A stretch of DNA of 64,000 nt from Megasphaera sp. UBA1696 (GCA_002319965.1 DCJQ01000013.1:20376-84375), one strand, 5' to 3'; positions 24,721 to 34,168 are shown, counted from the first letter of the stretch. Notes: generated by a model not told the origin, from the sequence alone. Translations and numbers: made by a program.

Positions 24721-25695
24721 TTAAACAAATAAAATATGTCCTAAGAAAATATAAAAGGTCAGCGATATGGCGCTGAGGGCCGTTGTGTTCATGACAATCT
24801 GCGTCGCATAGTCCGGATTGTTGTTAAATTCGATGGCGAATAGGGCCGTATTGACAGCGGTAGGGATAGCACAATAGATGAGAAATACGGTCGCACTGAC
24901 AGCCGTAAAGGTGCCGGGGCGAAAGGCGTTGGCACCATAAATCATGGCCAAGCCCAGTAAGGGAAGGGCGGTCATCTTTAAGATGCTGACGATCCAGACG
25001 TCCTTATCGAGCCAATGAATCTTGGTCTGTGACAACTGGGCGCCGATACTGACCATGGCCAAGGGAAGCAGGGCATGGCTGGCCATGTCCATGATGGGCC
25101 ATAAGAAGAAGTTTTCGGCATCCCATCCGACGTTGCGGGCCAATAAGGACGCGGCTAACACGTACAGCAAGGGCATGTGGAACATGACCGCCAAGGTGTC
25201 TCTGGCGGCCAATTTACCGCGGCCGGCTTGATAGAGACCGAGGGTATTGAGGGAGACGCTTTGAATCATAAAGATGATGATTTGCACGACCATGGCTTCG
25301 GCAAGGTAAGGCGTTTGTCCGTTTACGACGAAGGGATCGTGAGAAAAGACGAGGATAATGAGGGCGACGCCGAGGTTCCCTGTATTGTTGAACATAAAGG
25401 CGTTGCGGCACGATTCCAGCATGGCTGCATCATAGTGGCGGATACGGCCGACGATATTGGCGATGACGAAACAGATAACCATGAAAATGGCGATGGCGGC
25501 GATAATATTGACGCTCGTTTCGGGGAATTGGGTCGTATAGATATTGGTAAAAAGGAAACTGGGAATGACTAAGTAGAACATCAGTTTCGATAAGGTTTTT
25601 ACGTCGAGATGGAATTTCTTATCGAGAAAATATCCTAAGAGGACGAGAAAGAAAATCGGAAGCATCGTATGTTCAATAATGAACCAGAAGACCAT
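24721..25695 (-). CDS. AEC (auxin efflux carrier) family permease
   Basis: 324 residues, about ten hydrophobic helices from the N-terminus (TMLPIFFLVLLGYFLDKKF) to the C-terminus (TFYIFLGHILFV), the two-fold repeated layout of the AEC family. The mid-protein segment AFMFNNTGNLGVALIIL is the characteristic crossover region of these carriers. Family members export or import small carboxylates such as malate and malonate, or amino acids. RBS AAGGAGTGAT precedes the start. It lies 77 bases after an M20 amidohydrolase on the same strand, so a link to the released acid or amino acid is possible. Substrate unknown. Confidence 0.82.
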   Translation of the reverse strand: MVFWFIIEHTMLPIFFLVLLGYFLDKKFHLDVKTLSKLMFYLVIPSFLFTNIYTTQFPETSVNIIAAIAIFMVICFVIANIVGRIRHYDAAMLESCRNAFMFNNTGNLGVALIILVFSHDPFVVNGQTPYLAEAMVVQIIIFMIQSVSLNTLGLYQAGRGKLAARDTLAVMFHMPLLYVLAASLLARNVGWDAENFFLWPIMDMASHALLPLAMVSIGAQLSQTKIHWLDKDVWIVSILKMTALPLLGLAMIYGANAFRPGTFTAVSATVFLIYCAIPTAVNTALFAIEFNNNPDYATQIVMNTTALSAISLTFYIFLGHILFV

Positions 25696-25772
25696 GAGTC
25701 ATATCACTCCTTATTATATAGATACTCCCTCATTATACTATGGATATGTAATTATACAATGGCTAAACGGAT

Positions 25773-26963
25773 TCAATAGCTTTCGAAGTAATAGACGATG
25801 TGAAGCAGCGTTTCGCACATATACTTCAAGGCGTTGCTGTCCCAGTGGAAGTCCGGTGAATGACCGCTGACCGGAGCATCGCCGTAGACGCCGACATAAT
25901 AAAAGGCACTGGGGACGGCCTCGCTGAAATAGGCAAAATCTTCAGAACCGGCGCCGCGCTTCAAGGCCACTACGTTGACCCGGTCGGCGCAGTGCTGCTG
26001 CAGGATATGGGTGACCTTATCGGTAACGCCGTCGTCATTGACACAGACCGGGGAGAAGGGGACGACGTCCAAATCGAAAAAACCGCCGTACGTCGAGGTT
26101 ACATTTTTTAAAATCTGTTCCAAGGCGTCGAGGATGATGCGCCGTTTTTCTTCGTGATACGTCCGGAGGGTCCCTTTTAGCACGGCGGTTTCAGGGATGA
26201 CGTTAGGATTGTGGCCGGCCTGGAACTGGCCGAAGGTGAGGACGATGCCGTCGCCGTCGGCATAGCGGTTGTAGACGAAGTTTTGAATCAATTGGATAAT
26301 GTCGACGCCCATCTGGATAGGGCTGATGCAGGCTGACGGCTGGGAGCCGTGTCCGCCTCTGCCGTGGAGTGTGATTGTGAAATCGTCGCAAGAAGAGGCG
26401 ATTTCGCCGCGGCCGATGCCGACATAGCCTTTGGGGAGGCTGCCGGCGACATGCAGGCCGAGGGCATAGTCGACCGGCGGCAGATTGAGAATGCCGGCGT
26501 CGATCATGCGGGCGGCGCCGCCGTTCCCCTCTTCAGCAGGCTGAAAGGCCAAACGGATGGTGCCGCGAAGGCAGTCTTTGTGCTTATTGAGAATTTTGGC
26601 AACCCCTAATAAGTTGGCTGCATGACCATCGTGGCCGCAGGCATGCATGACTCCTTCTACGAGGGATGAATAAGGGCAGTCGTACTTTTCGGTCAGCGGC
26701 AGGGCGTCGATGTCGGCTCGCAAGAGGACGACCGGTCCGGGAAGGGCCCCGTGTATCAGGCCTGTGACTCCGGTACCGGCGATGATTCGCACGTCTTCAA
26801 TGCCCATCAGGGATAACTCTTGAAAAATCGTCTTGCATGTATCGAATTCTTTTTCGCTTAATTCCGGGTGAGCATGGAAATATTCTCTCATTTCCATCAT
26901 ATAAGGCAAGGTTTTGCGTACTGCTTCGTGAATATTGAATGTCGGTCTATAGTTGTCGTTCAT
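25773..26963 (-). CDS. M20D-family amidohydrolase (N-acyl-amino-acid hydrolase type)
   Basis: 396 residues; start nine bases after AAGGAGG. Di-metal peptidase signatures in order: FHAHPELSEKE, LLRADIDALPL, MHACGHDGHAANLLG (Cys and His ligands), FQPAEEGNGGA (catalytic Glu), GLHVAGSLPKG, and SGHSPDFHWD near the C-terminus (last His ligand). The family cleaves N-acyl, IAA- or hippurate-type amides; hippurate hydrolase is one possibility worth noting beside an aromatic-acid island, but the family does not fix the substrate. No signal peptide, so cytoplasmic. Paired with the AEC permease downstream. Confidence 0.9.
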   Translation of the reverse strand: MNDNYRPTFNIHEAVRKTLPYMMEMREYFHAHPELSEKEFDTCKTIFQELSLMGIEDVRIIAGTGVTGLIHGALPGPVVLLRADIDALPLTEKYDCPYSSLVEGVMHACGHDGHAANLLGVAKILNKHKDCLRGTIRLAFQPAEEGNGGAARMIDAGILNLPPVDYALGLHVAGSLPKGYVGIGRGEIASSCDDFTITLHGRGGHGSQPSACISPIQMGVDIIQLIQNFVYNRYADGDGIVLTFGQFQAGHNPNVIPETAVLKGTLRTYHEEKRRIILDALEQILKNVTSTYGGFFDLDVVPFSPVCVNDDGVTDKVTHILQQHCADRVNVVALKRGAGSEDFAYFSEAVPSAFYYVGVYGDAPVSGHSPDFHWDSNALKYMCETLLHIVYYFESY

Positions 26964-27162
26964 AAGCCGCTCCTCCTTCCGTTTTTCTATATTATGTATA
27001 TATTTCTATAATAAAGCCTGAAATCCTGCCATGGGAGGGGATTTTTTGGCTCATTCTGTTTCGAAAGGTCTATATATTTATATTATATATATCCTTATTA
27101 TACGAAACAACCGGAGCCTGTGGTATAATTTTCACAGTGAATCAGAAAGGGATGTGAGTAGG

Positions 27163-28746
27163 ATGCATGGTGATACACGGTTGGAAGCGGCGCTGAGGGT
27201 TTTGAACCATTGGCCTCGATTTCGGCTGCAGCTTTTTTTAGAAGGCATTTTAGTCGGTTTGTTGTCGGGAACGGTTATCAGCTTTTTTCGCTGGGGCTTG
27301 GAAACGGGAACCCTGTGGCGGCAGTGGTTTTATGCCAATGTTTTGAGCCGGGGTGACATTTCTGTTCACGCGGCTTGGTTTGCCCTGCTGCTGGCTGCAG
27401 CTTTGTTATTATGGCGCTTGGGGATTTATGAACCACAAGCAGGCGGCAGTGGGATTCCTCAAATTAAAGGGGTCATCTTAGGGGCCATTCGCCTCCGCTG
27501 GCTTCGCGTCCTTTGGGTTAAGCTGGTCGGCGGTATCGTCGGCATCGGGCTGGGATTGTCTTTAGGACGTGAAGGCCCGTCGATTCAGATCGGTTCCGTG
27601 ACGGCCCAAGGGTTGAGCCGAGCCTTTGGGCGGACGCGGATGGAGGAACGGTACCTCATCACCGCCGGCGCCAGCGCCGGGTTGGCAGCGGCTTTTAATG
27701 CTCCCCTGGCAGGCGTCATGTTTGCCTTGGAAGAGCTTCATCGAAACTTTTCCGGCGTCGTTTTGGCACCGGCTATGGCGGCGGCATTGATGGCGACCAT
27801 GGTCAGCCGCTACCTCTTTGGACGAGAACCTGTTTTTCATTTCGGTATCTTACCGCACTTTCCCCTGCGCTATATGTGGCTGGCCGTAATTTTAGGAATT
27901 ATTGTCGGAATTGCCGGGGTGATTTTTAATAAAGGATTACTAAATATCCATTATTTTTATGAACTGCCGATCTTTCGCAATCGGTACATGCCCATTGCCT
28001 TTGCCTTACTCATGGCCGGGGTGTTGGGGTATGTTTTTCCCGACGTCCTCGGCGGCGGCAATGAGCTGGTTAATGCCTTGTATACCCTGCCGCTGTCGCT
28101 TCAGTTGTTTGCCCTCCTGCTGGTCGGAAAATTTCTGTTCACCCTTATCAGTTACGGCTGCGGCGTTCCCGGCGGCTTCTTTTTGCCGATGTTGGTCTTA
28201 GGAGCCCTGACCGGTGGTATGGTGGGAATTATTTTCATTCAGATGGGGCTCATTTCATCGTATTATTTGTCGAACATCGTCGTTATTTCCATGGCAGCTT
28301 TTTTTGCGGCCTCCGTTCAGTCACCGGTTACAGGGACTATTCTCATTATGGAAATGACCGGCTCGTATGAACACCTGTTAGCCTTATGTACGGCCTCCTT
28401 GGTGGCCCTCGTCGTGGCCCAGCTCTTTCGGGGGGAACCGATTTATGAAGTGCTGCTTCAGCGGAGCCTGGCCAAGCATAAACCTGCCTTATCGTCGAGT
28501 GAACGGCGAAACCTCTTGGAATTGACCGTCGTCAGTGGAAGTCAGGCTGACGGCAAATATATCGGCCGCATTGCCTGGCCGTCTCATACGGTCATTGTTG
28601 ACGTAAAACGCGGCAGTGGCGACATCATACCTGATGATGAGACTTGTCTACGGGCAGGGGACTACCTCTATGTACTGACCGATTCTGTCGAAGGGGCTGA
28701 ATCTATAAGAAATATTGTGGAGAAAGCAGGCGATGAAGATATGTAA
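27163..28746 (+). CDS. ClC-family chloride channel/antiporter with C-terminal TrkA-C (RCK) domain
   Basis: 527 residues from the ATG at 27163; the frame is open to 27031, but that extension has no ribosome site and is not family-like. ClC selectivity motifs in order: GGSGIPQIKG, GREGPSIQIG (with the gating Glu) and GGFFLPMLVLG. About ten hydrophobic helices span residues 20-440. The C-terminal 80 residues (LLELTVVSGSQADGKYIG onward, ending GDYLYVLTD) form a TrkA-C domain, a less common ligand-binding appendage for ClC proteins in place of CBS domains. TATAAT at 27124-27129 may be the -10 of its promoter; no good -35 is visible. Probably chloride/proton exchange linked to acid or ionic stress. 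Confidence 0.9.
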   Translation: MHGDTRLEAALRVLNHWPRFRLQLFLEGILVGLLSGTVISFFRWGLETGTLWRQWFYANVLSRGDISVHAAWFALLLAAALLLWRLGIYEPQAGGSGIPQIKGVILGAIRLRWLRVLWVKLVGGIVGIGLGLSLGREGPSIQIGSVTAQGLSRAFGRTRMEERYLITAGASAGLAAAFNAPLAGVMFALEELHRNFSGVVLAPAMAAALMATMVSRYLFGREPVFHFGILPHFPLRYMWLAVILGIIVGIAGVIFNKGLLNIHYFYELPIFRNRYMPIAFALLMAGVLGYVFPDVLGGGNELVNALYTLPLSLQLFALLLVGKFLFTLISYGCGVPGGFFLPMLVLGALTGGMVGIIFIQMGLISSYYLSNIVVISMAAFFAASVQSPVTGTILIMEMTGSYEHLLALCTASLVALVVAQLFRGEPIYEVLLQRSLAKHKPALSSSERRNLLELTVVSGSQADGKYIGRIAWPSHTVIVDVKRGSGDIIPDDETCLRAGDYLYVLTDSVEGAESIRNIVEKAGDEDM

Positions 28747-28888
28747 AAATGTATAATAATTATAGAAAAATAGGACTAGGTACTAAAAAATATCTGTCAT
28801 ACTTGAGTATTAAGGCACATATGATGTTTCGAAAGCGATTAGAACATAGAATAAAACAATCAAAAAGTAGGTTTAAGTATCCATTTTT

Positions 28889-28917
28889 TTGACTTATGGT
28901 GATGGGTTTGCTATAAT
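28889..28917 (+). promoter_or_regulatory. Sigma-70 promoter for the 3D-domain protein (TTGACT-17-TATAAT)
   Basis: TTGACT at 28889-28894 and TATAAT at 28912-28917 with a 17-base spacer, 44 bases before the TTG start. Confidence 0.75.
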
Positions 28918-28960
28918 TCAGGACGTACTTGAGATTGTATTCATTCGAAGAGGTGGTTTT

Positions 28961-29569
28961 TTGCGAAATCGTATTTTGAAACATCGTATGTTGATATTAG
29001 TGACAATGATCTTTGTATTTGCATTTTCGTCTTTGGCTTGTGCAAGTGTACAAATGGGAATGAAGGGCTCTGTCGTACAGAGTGTTCAATATATGCTTCA
29101 AGATGCGGGCTATTTGTCCGGTAGTGCAGATGGTGATTTTGGTTCTCAGACGCAGCAGGCTGTCGTACAGTTCCAGACAGACCATGGTCTGTCTGCCGAC
29201 GGAATCGTCGGCTCGCAGACGATGGAAGCGCTCTCTGAAGCCAGCGGTCGCCCGGTTCCGGAAGAAGCTGCATCGGCGACGGAAGGTCACCAGCGTCGGT
29301 TGGTTATGGAAGCTACGGCTTATACGGCTCAAGATGGCGGCGGCAGTGGTTACACTGCAACCGGCCAGTATCTCCAGCGTGGTATGGTTGCCGTTGACCC
29401 GTCGGTTATTCCCCTCGGCTCTCAGCTTTACATCGAAGGTTACGGCTATGCCGTTGCCGCTGATACCGGTGGAGCTATTGTCGGTGACCGTATTGACTTG
29501 GCCATGGATTCTACCAGTGAAGCCCTTAATTTCGGCCGTCAAGACGTCGTCGTTTATGTATTAGGTTAA
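28961..29569 (+). CDS. Secreted peptidoglycan-binding 3D-domain protein (lytic-type)
   Basis: 202 residues if translation starts at the TTG at 28961, which follows GAGGTGG; an ATG at 28889 overlaps the -35 element and cannot be used. Signal peptide MLILVTMIFVFAFSSLACAS. Residues about 30-90 are a PG_binding_1 repeat (KGSVVQSVQYMLQDAGYLSG, GDFGSQTQQAVVQFQ, GIVGSQTMEAL). The C-terminal half is a 3D domain, seen as MEATAYTAQDGG, VDPSVIPLGSQLYI and the AADTGGAIVGDRIDL stretch with the Asp residues that name it. The family is related to lytic transglycosylase MltA cores and to Firmicutes Rpf-like/YocH proteins. Likely cell-wall remodelling in the periplasm. Confidence 0.88.
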   Translation: MRNRILKHRMLILVTMIFVFAFSSLACASVQMGMKGSVVQSVQYMLQDAGYLSGSADGDFGSQTQQAVVQFQTDHGLSADGIVGSQTMEALSEASGRPVPEEAASATEGHQRRLVMEATAYTAQDGGGSGYTATGQYLQRGMVAVDPSVIPLGSQLYIEGYGYAVAADTGGAIVGDRIDLAMDSTSEALNFGRQDVVVYVLG

Positions 29570-29601
29570 TCTCAAGTTGATGCTAGGATATTCATTAGCT
29601 G

Positions 29602-29645
29602 AAAAGGGGCTGTTGTACAGTAAGTTGTGCAACAGCCTTTTTTTT
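29602..29645 (+). terminator. Rho-independent terminator after the 3D-domain gene
   Basis: GGCTGTTG (29608-29615) pairs with CAACAGCC (29630-29637), extended inward by five further pairs including wobbles to a TAAG loop, followed by eight T residues. Confidence 0.92.
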
Positions 29646-29711
29646 CGCCTCGTTTTGTGGTATCCTTAAAAGGATTTATATAGTTATGTAATTCAGGGAG
29701 GCTATTGCTGA

Positions 29712-31085
29712 ATGAAAAATACTATTGCACTTATCCTCGCTGCCGGTAAGGGGACGCGAATGAAATCGAAGTTCCCCAAGGTTTTGCACAAAGTCGGCGG
29801 CGTTCCGATGGTGGAACAGGTGCTTCGGGCTGTTAAGGCAGCCGGAACGACGCGCCAAATTGTTGTTGTCGGTTTTGGCGGAGAACAGGTCCTCGACTAC
29901 CTCGGTGAACGGGCTGAAACGGTTGTACAGCAGGAACAGCTCGGTACCGGTCATGCTGTGCTGCAGGCGGAACCGTTATTGCAAGGCGCTTCCGGTACAC
30001 TTCTCGTTACCTGCGGCGACACTCCTTTGGTAACGACGGAAACCTTTACGGCTCTCATCGACTGCCATAAAAAGAGCGGTGCTGCGGCAACGGTACTGAC
30101 GGCACATATGCCGGATCCGACGGGCTACGGCCGCGTTATCCGTGATGATAAAGGGCAGGTCGTCAAAATTGTCGAGCAAAAAGACGGCACGCCGGAAGAG
30201 CTGGCTGTCGACGAAGTAAACGCCGGCATTTACTGCTTTGATATGCCCCTTTTGTGGGATATGCTGCACAACGTTACCAATGACAATGCTCAGGGCGAGT
30301 ATTACTTGACCGATATCATCGGCATGCTCGTATCGTCGGGCCGTGTTGTCAGTGCCTTTGCAGCTCCGTCCTATGACGAAACGCTGGGGGTCAACTCCCG
30401 TCAGCAAATGGCAGAAGCAGAACAGATTATGCGTCGCCGCAAACTGGACCAGCTCATGGCCGACGGCGTTTCTATTATTGATCCTAATAATACCTATGTC
30501 GACACGACCGTTACCATCGGCCGCGATACGGTACTTTATCCGGGAACGATTCTCGAAGGACAGACGGTCATCGGCGAAGACTGCCACATCGGCCCTTATG
30601 TCCGCATGACCAATGTACAGATGGGCGATGATGACCATGTTCAGTTCATGTATGCCCATGACTGCCAAATTAAAAACGGCTGTGAAGTCGGACCTTTCGT
30701 TCACTTCCGCCCTGATACGGTTATCGGCAATCACGTAAAAGTCGGAAATTATATGGAAGTCAAAAACTCGACTGTCGGAGACGGCACAAAACTGCCGCAC
30801 CTCAGTTATATCGGCGACAGCGATGTCGGTCAGAACGTCAATATCGGCTGTGGGACGATTACCGTCAATTATGACGGAAAAATCAAGCACCGCACGACCA
30901 TCGGCGATCACGCTTTTGTCGGCTGCAACAGCAATCTCGTTGCACCGGTTACGGTCGGTGATTACGCTTATGTCGGCGCCGGTTCTACGATTACCAAAGA
31001 CGTACCGGCCAAATCCTTATCCGTTGCCCGCGCTCGGCAGCGCAATATCGAAGACTGGGTTAAAGACGATACCTATAAGAAATAA
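29712..31085 (+). CDS. glmU: Bifunctional GlcNAc-1-phosphate uridylyltransferase/glucosamine-1-phosphate acetyltransferase
   Basis: Makes UDP-GlcNAc for peptidoglycan and LPS in two steps. 457 residues. The N-terminal nucleotidyltransferase opens with LAAGKGTRMKSKFPKVLH and has QLGTGHAV, CGDTPL and GYGRVIR. The C-terminal left-handed beta-helix has hexapeptide repeats (IGEDCHIGPYV, VGPFVHFRP) and the acetyltransferase active-site region SYIGDSDVG, GCGTITVNYDG. Followed by prs and pth in the arrangement common in Firmicutes (glmU-prs), 74 bases apart. Confidence 0.97.
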   Translation: MKNTIALILAAGKGTRMKSKFPKVLHKVGGVPMVEQVLRAVKAAGTTRQIVVVGFGGEQVLDYLGERAETVVQQEQLGTGHAVLQAEPLLQGASGTLLVTCGDTPLVTTETFTALIDCHKKSGAAATVLTAHMPDPTGYGRVIRDDKGQVVKIVEQKDGTPEELAVDEVNAGIYCFDMPLLWDMLHNVTNDNAQGEYYLTDIIGMLVSSGRVVSAFAAPSYDETLGVNSRQQMAEAEQIMRRRKLDQLMADGVSIIDPNNTYVDTTVTIGRDTVLYPGTILEGQTVIGEDCHIGPYVRMTNVQMGDDDHVQFMYAHDCQIKNGCEVGPFVHFRPDTVIGNHVKVGNYMEVKNSTVGDGTKLPHLSYIGDSDVGQNVNIGCGTITVNYDGKIKHRTTIGDHAFVGCNSNLVAPVTVGDYAYVGAGSTITKDVPAKSLSVARARQRNIEDWVKDDTYKK

Positions 31086-31159
31086 CACTTTCTCCACCTA
31101 GCGTTTATCGGTTTTTATATCGAATCATATATTACAATATTCATACAGGGAGGCTCACT

Positions 31160-32125
31160 ATGAGTTACGAAGACGGGAAAAAGCTGAAGATTTTTACGGG
31201 GAATGCCAATCCGGAATTGGCCAAAGAAATTGTTGAGTACCTTGGATTAGAATTAGGCAAGGCCTTTGTCGGCAAGTTCAATAATGGTGAAATTCAGGTC
31301 ATGATCGATGAAAGCGTCCGCGGTAAGGATGTATTCGTCATTCAGCCGACCTGCCAGCCGGCTAACGATACCCTCATGGAACTGCTGATCATGGCGGATG
31401 CCCTGAAACGCGCTTCGGCAAAACATATTACCGCCGTTGTTCCGTACTATGGCTATGCTCGTCAGGACCGCAAGACCCGCGGCCGTGAACCGATTACATC
31501 GAAACTGGTTGCTGATTTAATGACCAGAGCGGGAATCACCCGCGTCGTTACGATGGACCTCCATGCCGGCCAGATCCAGGGCTTCTTTGATATCCCTGTC
31601 GATCACCTCGGTTCGGCTTCCATCATCGCTCGGTATATCAACCAGAAAAAAGAAGAAACCGATTTGGGAGACCTCGTCGTCGTATCGCCGGACCTCGGCG
31701 GTGTAACCCGTGCTCGTGACCTGGCTGACCGGGTCAGTGCGCCCATTGCCATCATCGAAAAACGCCGTCCCCGCCCGGGCGTTGCTGAAGTCATGAATAT
31801 CATTGGCGATATCAAAGGCAAGACCTGCATCCTCGTCGACGATATCGTCGATACGGCAGGTTCCTTGTGCGGCGGCGCCAAAGCCTTGAAAGAAATGGGA
31901 GCTTCCCGCGTCTTTGCGGCCTGCGCTCATGCCGTCCTCACCGATCCGGCTGTCGAACGAATTCAGAAATCGGTCATCTCCGAATTGATCATTACCAATA
32001 CGATTCCCTTGCCGCCGGAAAAACAGAGCGACAAGATCAAAGTCCTTTCGGTAGCTCCCCTTTTGGGTGAAGCGATTATGCGCATCTTCCATGACGTCTC
32101 TGTCAGCCGTCTTTTCGATAAATAA
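31160..32125 (+). CDS. prs: Ribose-phosphate pyrophosphokinase (PRPP synthase)
   Basis: Makes PRPP from ribose 5-phosphate and ATP for nucleotide, histidine and tryptophan synthesis (TrpD of this window uses PRPP). 321 residues, class I length. Seen: GKFNNGEIQVMIDESVRG, YYGYARQDRKTRGREPI (ATP site), VTMDLHAGQIQGFF and the PRPP loop LVDDIVDTAGSL. The flexible-loop KRRPRPG is present. RBS GGGAGG before the start. Twelve bases separate it from pth. Confidence 0.97.
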   Translation: MSYEDGKKLKIFTGNANPELAKEIVEYLGLELGKAFVGKFNNGEIQVMIDESVRGKDVFVIQPTCQPANDTLMELLIMADALKRASAKHITAVVPYYGYARQDRKTRGREPITSKLVADLMTRAGITRVVTMDLHAGQIQGFFDIPVDHLGSASIIARYINQKKEETDLGDLVVVSPDLGGVTRARDLADRVSAPIAIIEKRRPRPGVAEVMNIIGDIKGKTCILVDDIVDTAGSLCGGAKALKEMGASRVFAACAHAVLTDPAVERIQKSVISELIITNTIPLPPEKQSDKIKVLSVAPLLGEAIMRIFHDVSVSRLFDK

Positions 32126-32137
32126 GGAAACGATATC

Positions 32138-32710
32138 GTGCATATGATCGTAGGCCTGGGCAATCCGGGCCGTCAATATGAACAATCAAAACATAATACG
32201 GGTTTCGATGTCATCGATGAACTGGCCAAACGCTGGGAAGTCACGTCCTGGCAGGAGCGAATGGATGCCCTCGTGGCCCAGGTGACCGTTGACGATGAAA
32301 AAATCATCTTGGTCAAGCCCCAGACCTTCATGAACGACAGTGGTCGGGCCGTGGGCCCGCTCATGCGTTGGTATAAGGTAGAGCAGCCTGATGTCTACGT
32401 CGCCTATGACGACATGGATTTGGCTGTCGGTCGCCTGCGCATTCGTAAGAACGGCAGTGACGGCGGGCATAATGGAATCAAGAGTCTCTTTGCCAACGGA
32501 TGCACCGATTTTACCCGCTTCCGCGTCGGTATTGGCCGCCCGCTCCCTCATCACGACGTCATCGACCACGTCTTGACGCCCTTTCCGGAGGAACTGCGTG
32601 AAAAGTACCTTCAGGGCATCGAAGACGCAGCGACGGCCATTGAAGGTTGTCTGCGCCTCGGTGTTGACAAGGGCATGAACCGCTATAACCCGCGGAAAAA
32701 GAAACTATGA
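32138..32710 (+). CDS. pth: Peptidyl-tRNA hydrolase
   Basis: Releases tRNA from prematurely dropped peptidyl-tRNA. 190 residues from a GTG at 32138, six bases after AAGGAA. This start gives MHMIVGLGNPG, the exact family register; the ATG two codons later would be too short. Catalytic His in SKHNTGFDVI, Asp in YDDMDLAVG, and RIRKNGSDGGHNGIKSL. The Lys-rich tail PRKKKL is common. Last gene of the glmU-prs-pth run, with a terminator nine bases after the stop. Confidence 0.95.
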   Translation: MHMIVGLGNPGRQYEQSKHNTGFDVIDELAKRWEVTSWQERMDALVAQVTVDDEKIILVKPQTFMNDSGRAVGPLMRWYKVEQPDVYVAYDDMDLAVGRLRIRKNGSDGGHNGIKSLFANGCTDFTRFRVGIGRPLPHHDVIDHVLTPFPEELREKYLQGIEDAATAIEGCLRLGVDKGMNRYNPRKKKL

Positions 32711-32717
32711 GTACAAG

Positions 32718-32747
32718 AGACTGCCGCGTCTGCGGCAGTCTTTTTTT
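32718..32747 (+). terminator. Rho-independent terminator after pth
   Basis: AGACTGCCGC and GCGGCAGTCT form a perfect 10-bp stem with a GTCT loop, followed by seven T residues. Confidence 0.95.
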
Positions 32748-32771
32748 CTACGTACCTTTAGGAGGGACCTT

Positions 32772-33791
32772 ATGATTGAAAAACTGCATGCGTCGCCGGA
32801 TGTATACCGCATCCGCGTCGTATTACCGGATAATCCGCTCCAGTATTTAAATGCCTATGTCATTAAAGGGAAGACCGAGAATCTGGTCATCGATACGGGC
32901 TTTAACCGCCCGGAATGCCAAGAGGCCCTGTGCCGCGGTTTAGAAAAACTCGGCATTGATCTCCGCCGCACGTCCTTATTTTTGACGCACCTCCATGCGG
33001 ATCATACCGGCCTTGTCGGCCTCTTTGCCAAAGCAGGCTGCCCGATTTATATGCATCCCGTCGACTACCAATACCTTGTCGATTCGGAAGACGGATCGAC
33101 GTGGAAGGCTGCTGAAGACAATTTCATGCGCGAAGGGATGCCGCCGGAAGAAATCAAAAGCCAATTTTCCAATCAGGCTCGAACTTTTTCACCGGATCCG
33201 CATTTTCCGATTACCGCTGTCGGTGAGGGAGATGTCCTGCGCCTGGCAGACTGTGAGCTTACGATCATTCATACACCGGGTCATACGCCGGGCCTGTGCT
33301 GCCTCTATATGCCCAAAGAAAAGATTTTTTTTACGAGTGATCACATCTTATTTGATATTACGCCGAATATCCAGGTTTGGTACCATATGAAGCATGCCCT
33401 GCGGCGTTATTTGGAAAGCCTGAAGAAAGTGAAGAACCTGCCGGTCAGCCAAGCTTTGCCGGCTCATCGGGAGGGTGATACGTCGGTCGTCGGCCGCATC
33501 GATGAACTCCTGGCTCATCACGACCGACGCCTCCGTGAAGTCCTTCGCCTGGCTGGGGAGTATCCGCATAGCACGGCCTATGAGATTGCACCCCATATGA
33601 CTTGGTCCATGCGCGGCAAACCGTGGAAAGACTTTCCGCCGACGCAGAAGTGGTTTGCCTTAGGAGAAACCTTATCTCATATCGAATATCTTATGGATAA
33701 GGGACTCCTCCGCTGTACCGAAGAGGGGGGCGTCCGCCATTATGACGTCGTCTCCGGAATGGATGCAGCTCATCTCGTTGACGGCGTGTAA
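32772..33791 (+). CDS. Metallo-beta-lactamase-fold hydrolase
   Basis: 339 residues; start six bases after AGGAGG. Di-metal motifs: THLHADHTG, HTPGHTPG, Asp and His in TSDHILFD, and a late ALPAHRE. The C-terminal third, from about residue 235, is a helical domain (RRLREVLRLAGEYPHSTAYEI) seen in glyoxalase-II-like and lactamase-related MBL proteins with a winged helix-like tail. General hydrolase of thioesters or lactones; substrate unknown. Stands alone between two terminators. Confidence 0.87.
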   Translation: MIEKLHASPDVYRIRVVLPDNPLQYLNAYVIKGKTENLVIDTGFNRPECQEALCRGLEKLGIDLRRTSLFLTHLHADHTGLVGLFAKAGCPIYMHPVDYQYLVDSEDGSTWKAAEDNFMREGMPPEEIKSQFSNQARTFSPDPHFPITAVGEGDVLRLADCELTIIHTPGHTPGLCCLYMPKEKIFFTSDHILFDITPNIQVWYHMKHALRRYLESLKKVKNLPVSQALPAHREGDTSVVGRIDELLAHHDRRLREVLRLAGEYPHSTAYEIAPHMTWSMRGKPWKDFPPTQKWFALGETLSHIEYLMDKGLLRCTEEGGVRHYDVVSGMDAAHLVDGV

Positions 33792-33856
33792 CTGCTTTTG
33801 ACGTATTTGCAGGCACAACGACCTTTCTTATTCTGATATTCAAAAAAATAGCCCCG

Positions 33857-33888
33857 GCCACCGCAGCAGAACCGTTGCGGTGGCTTTT
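33857..33888 (+). terminator. Terminator after the MBL-fold gene
   Basis: GCCACCGCA (33857-33865) pairs with TGCGGTGGC (33876-33884), followed by TTTTC. Confidence 0.8.
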
Positions 33889-34139
33889 CTATGCACGACT
33901 GTGGACGCTTTGTTCATTTTATGGAGAGAGGCTGTCTTTATCGAGCTCATGTTGCGGAATGATACGACGGAATTTTGATGAAAGGCGAGCGATAAAATGG
34001 GAGAAAAAATATTATAATAAGAAATTTGTCTTTTCTGAATGGGCGGTAAAGCCCGTAAAACCTGCATAAAATCATCAAAAATGGAAGTCTGTAAGGTCTT
34101 TCTGCACTTACTTATATAAAGAATAATAATTCTCCGTTA

Positions 34140-34168
34140 TTGACAAATATGATAATTTGACCTATAAT
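34140..34168 (+). promoter_or_regulatory. Consensus sigma-70 promoter for superoxide reductase-glutathione peroxidase
   Basis: TTGACA at 34140-34145 and TATAAT at 34163-34168, all 12 positions consensus, 17-base spacer. A strong core promoter at an oxidative-stress operon implies repression; the AGAAT-N4-ATTCT dyad at 34126-34139 abuts the -35 and is a candidate site. Confidence 0.85.

Noticed and set aside
29976..30911. 311-codon minus-strand frame
   Set aside because: Shadow of glmU; composition rich in Ile, Asp and Val from reading hexapeptide-repeat codons backwards.
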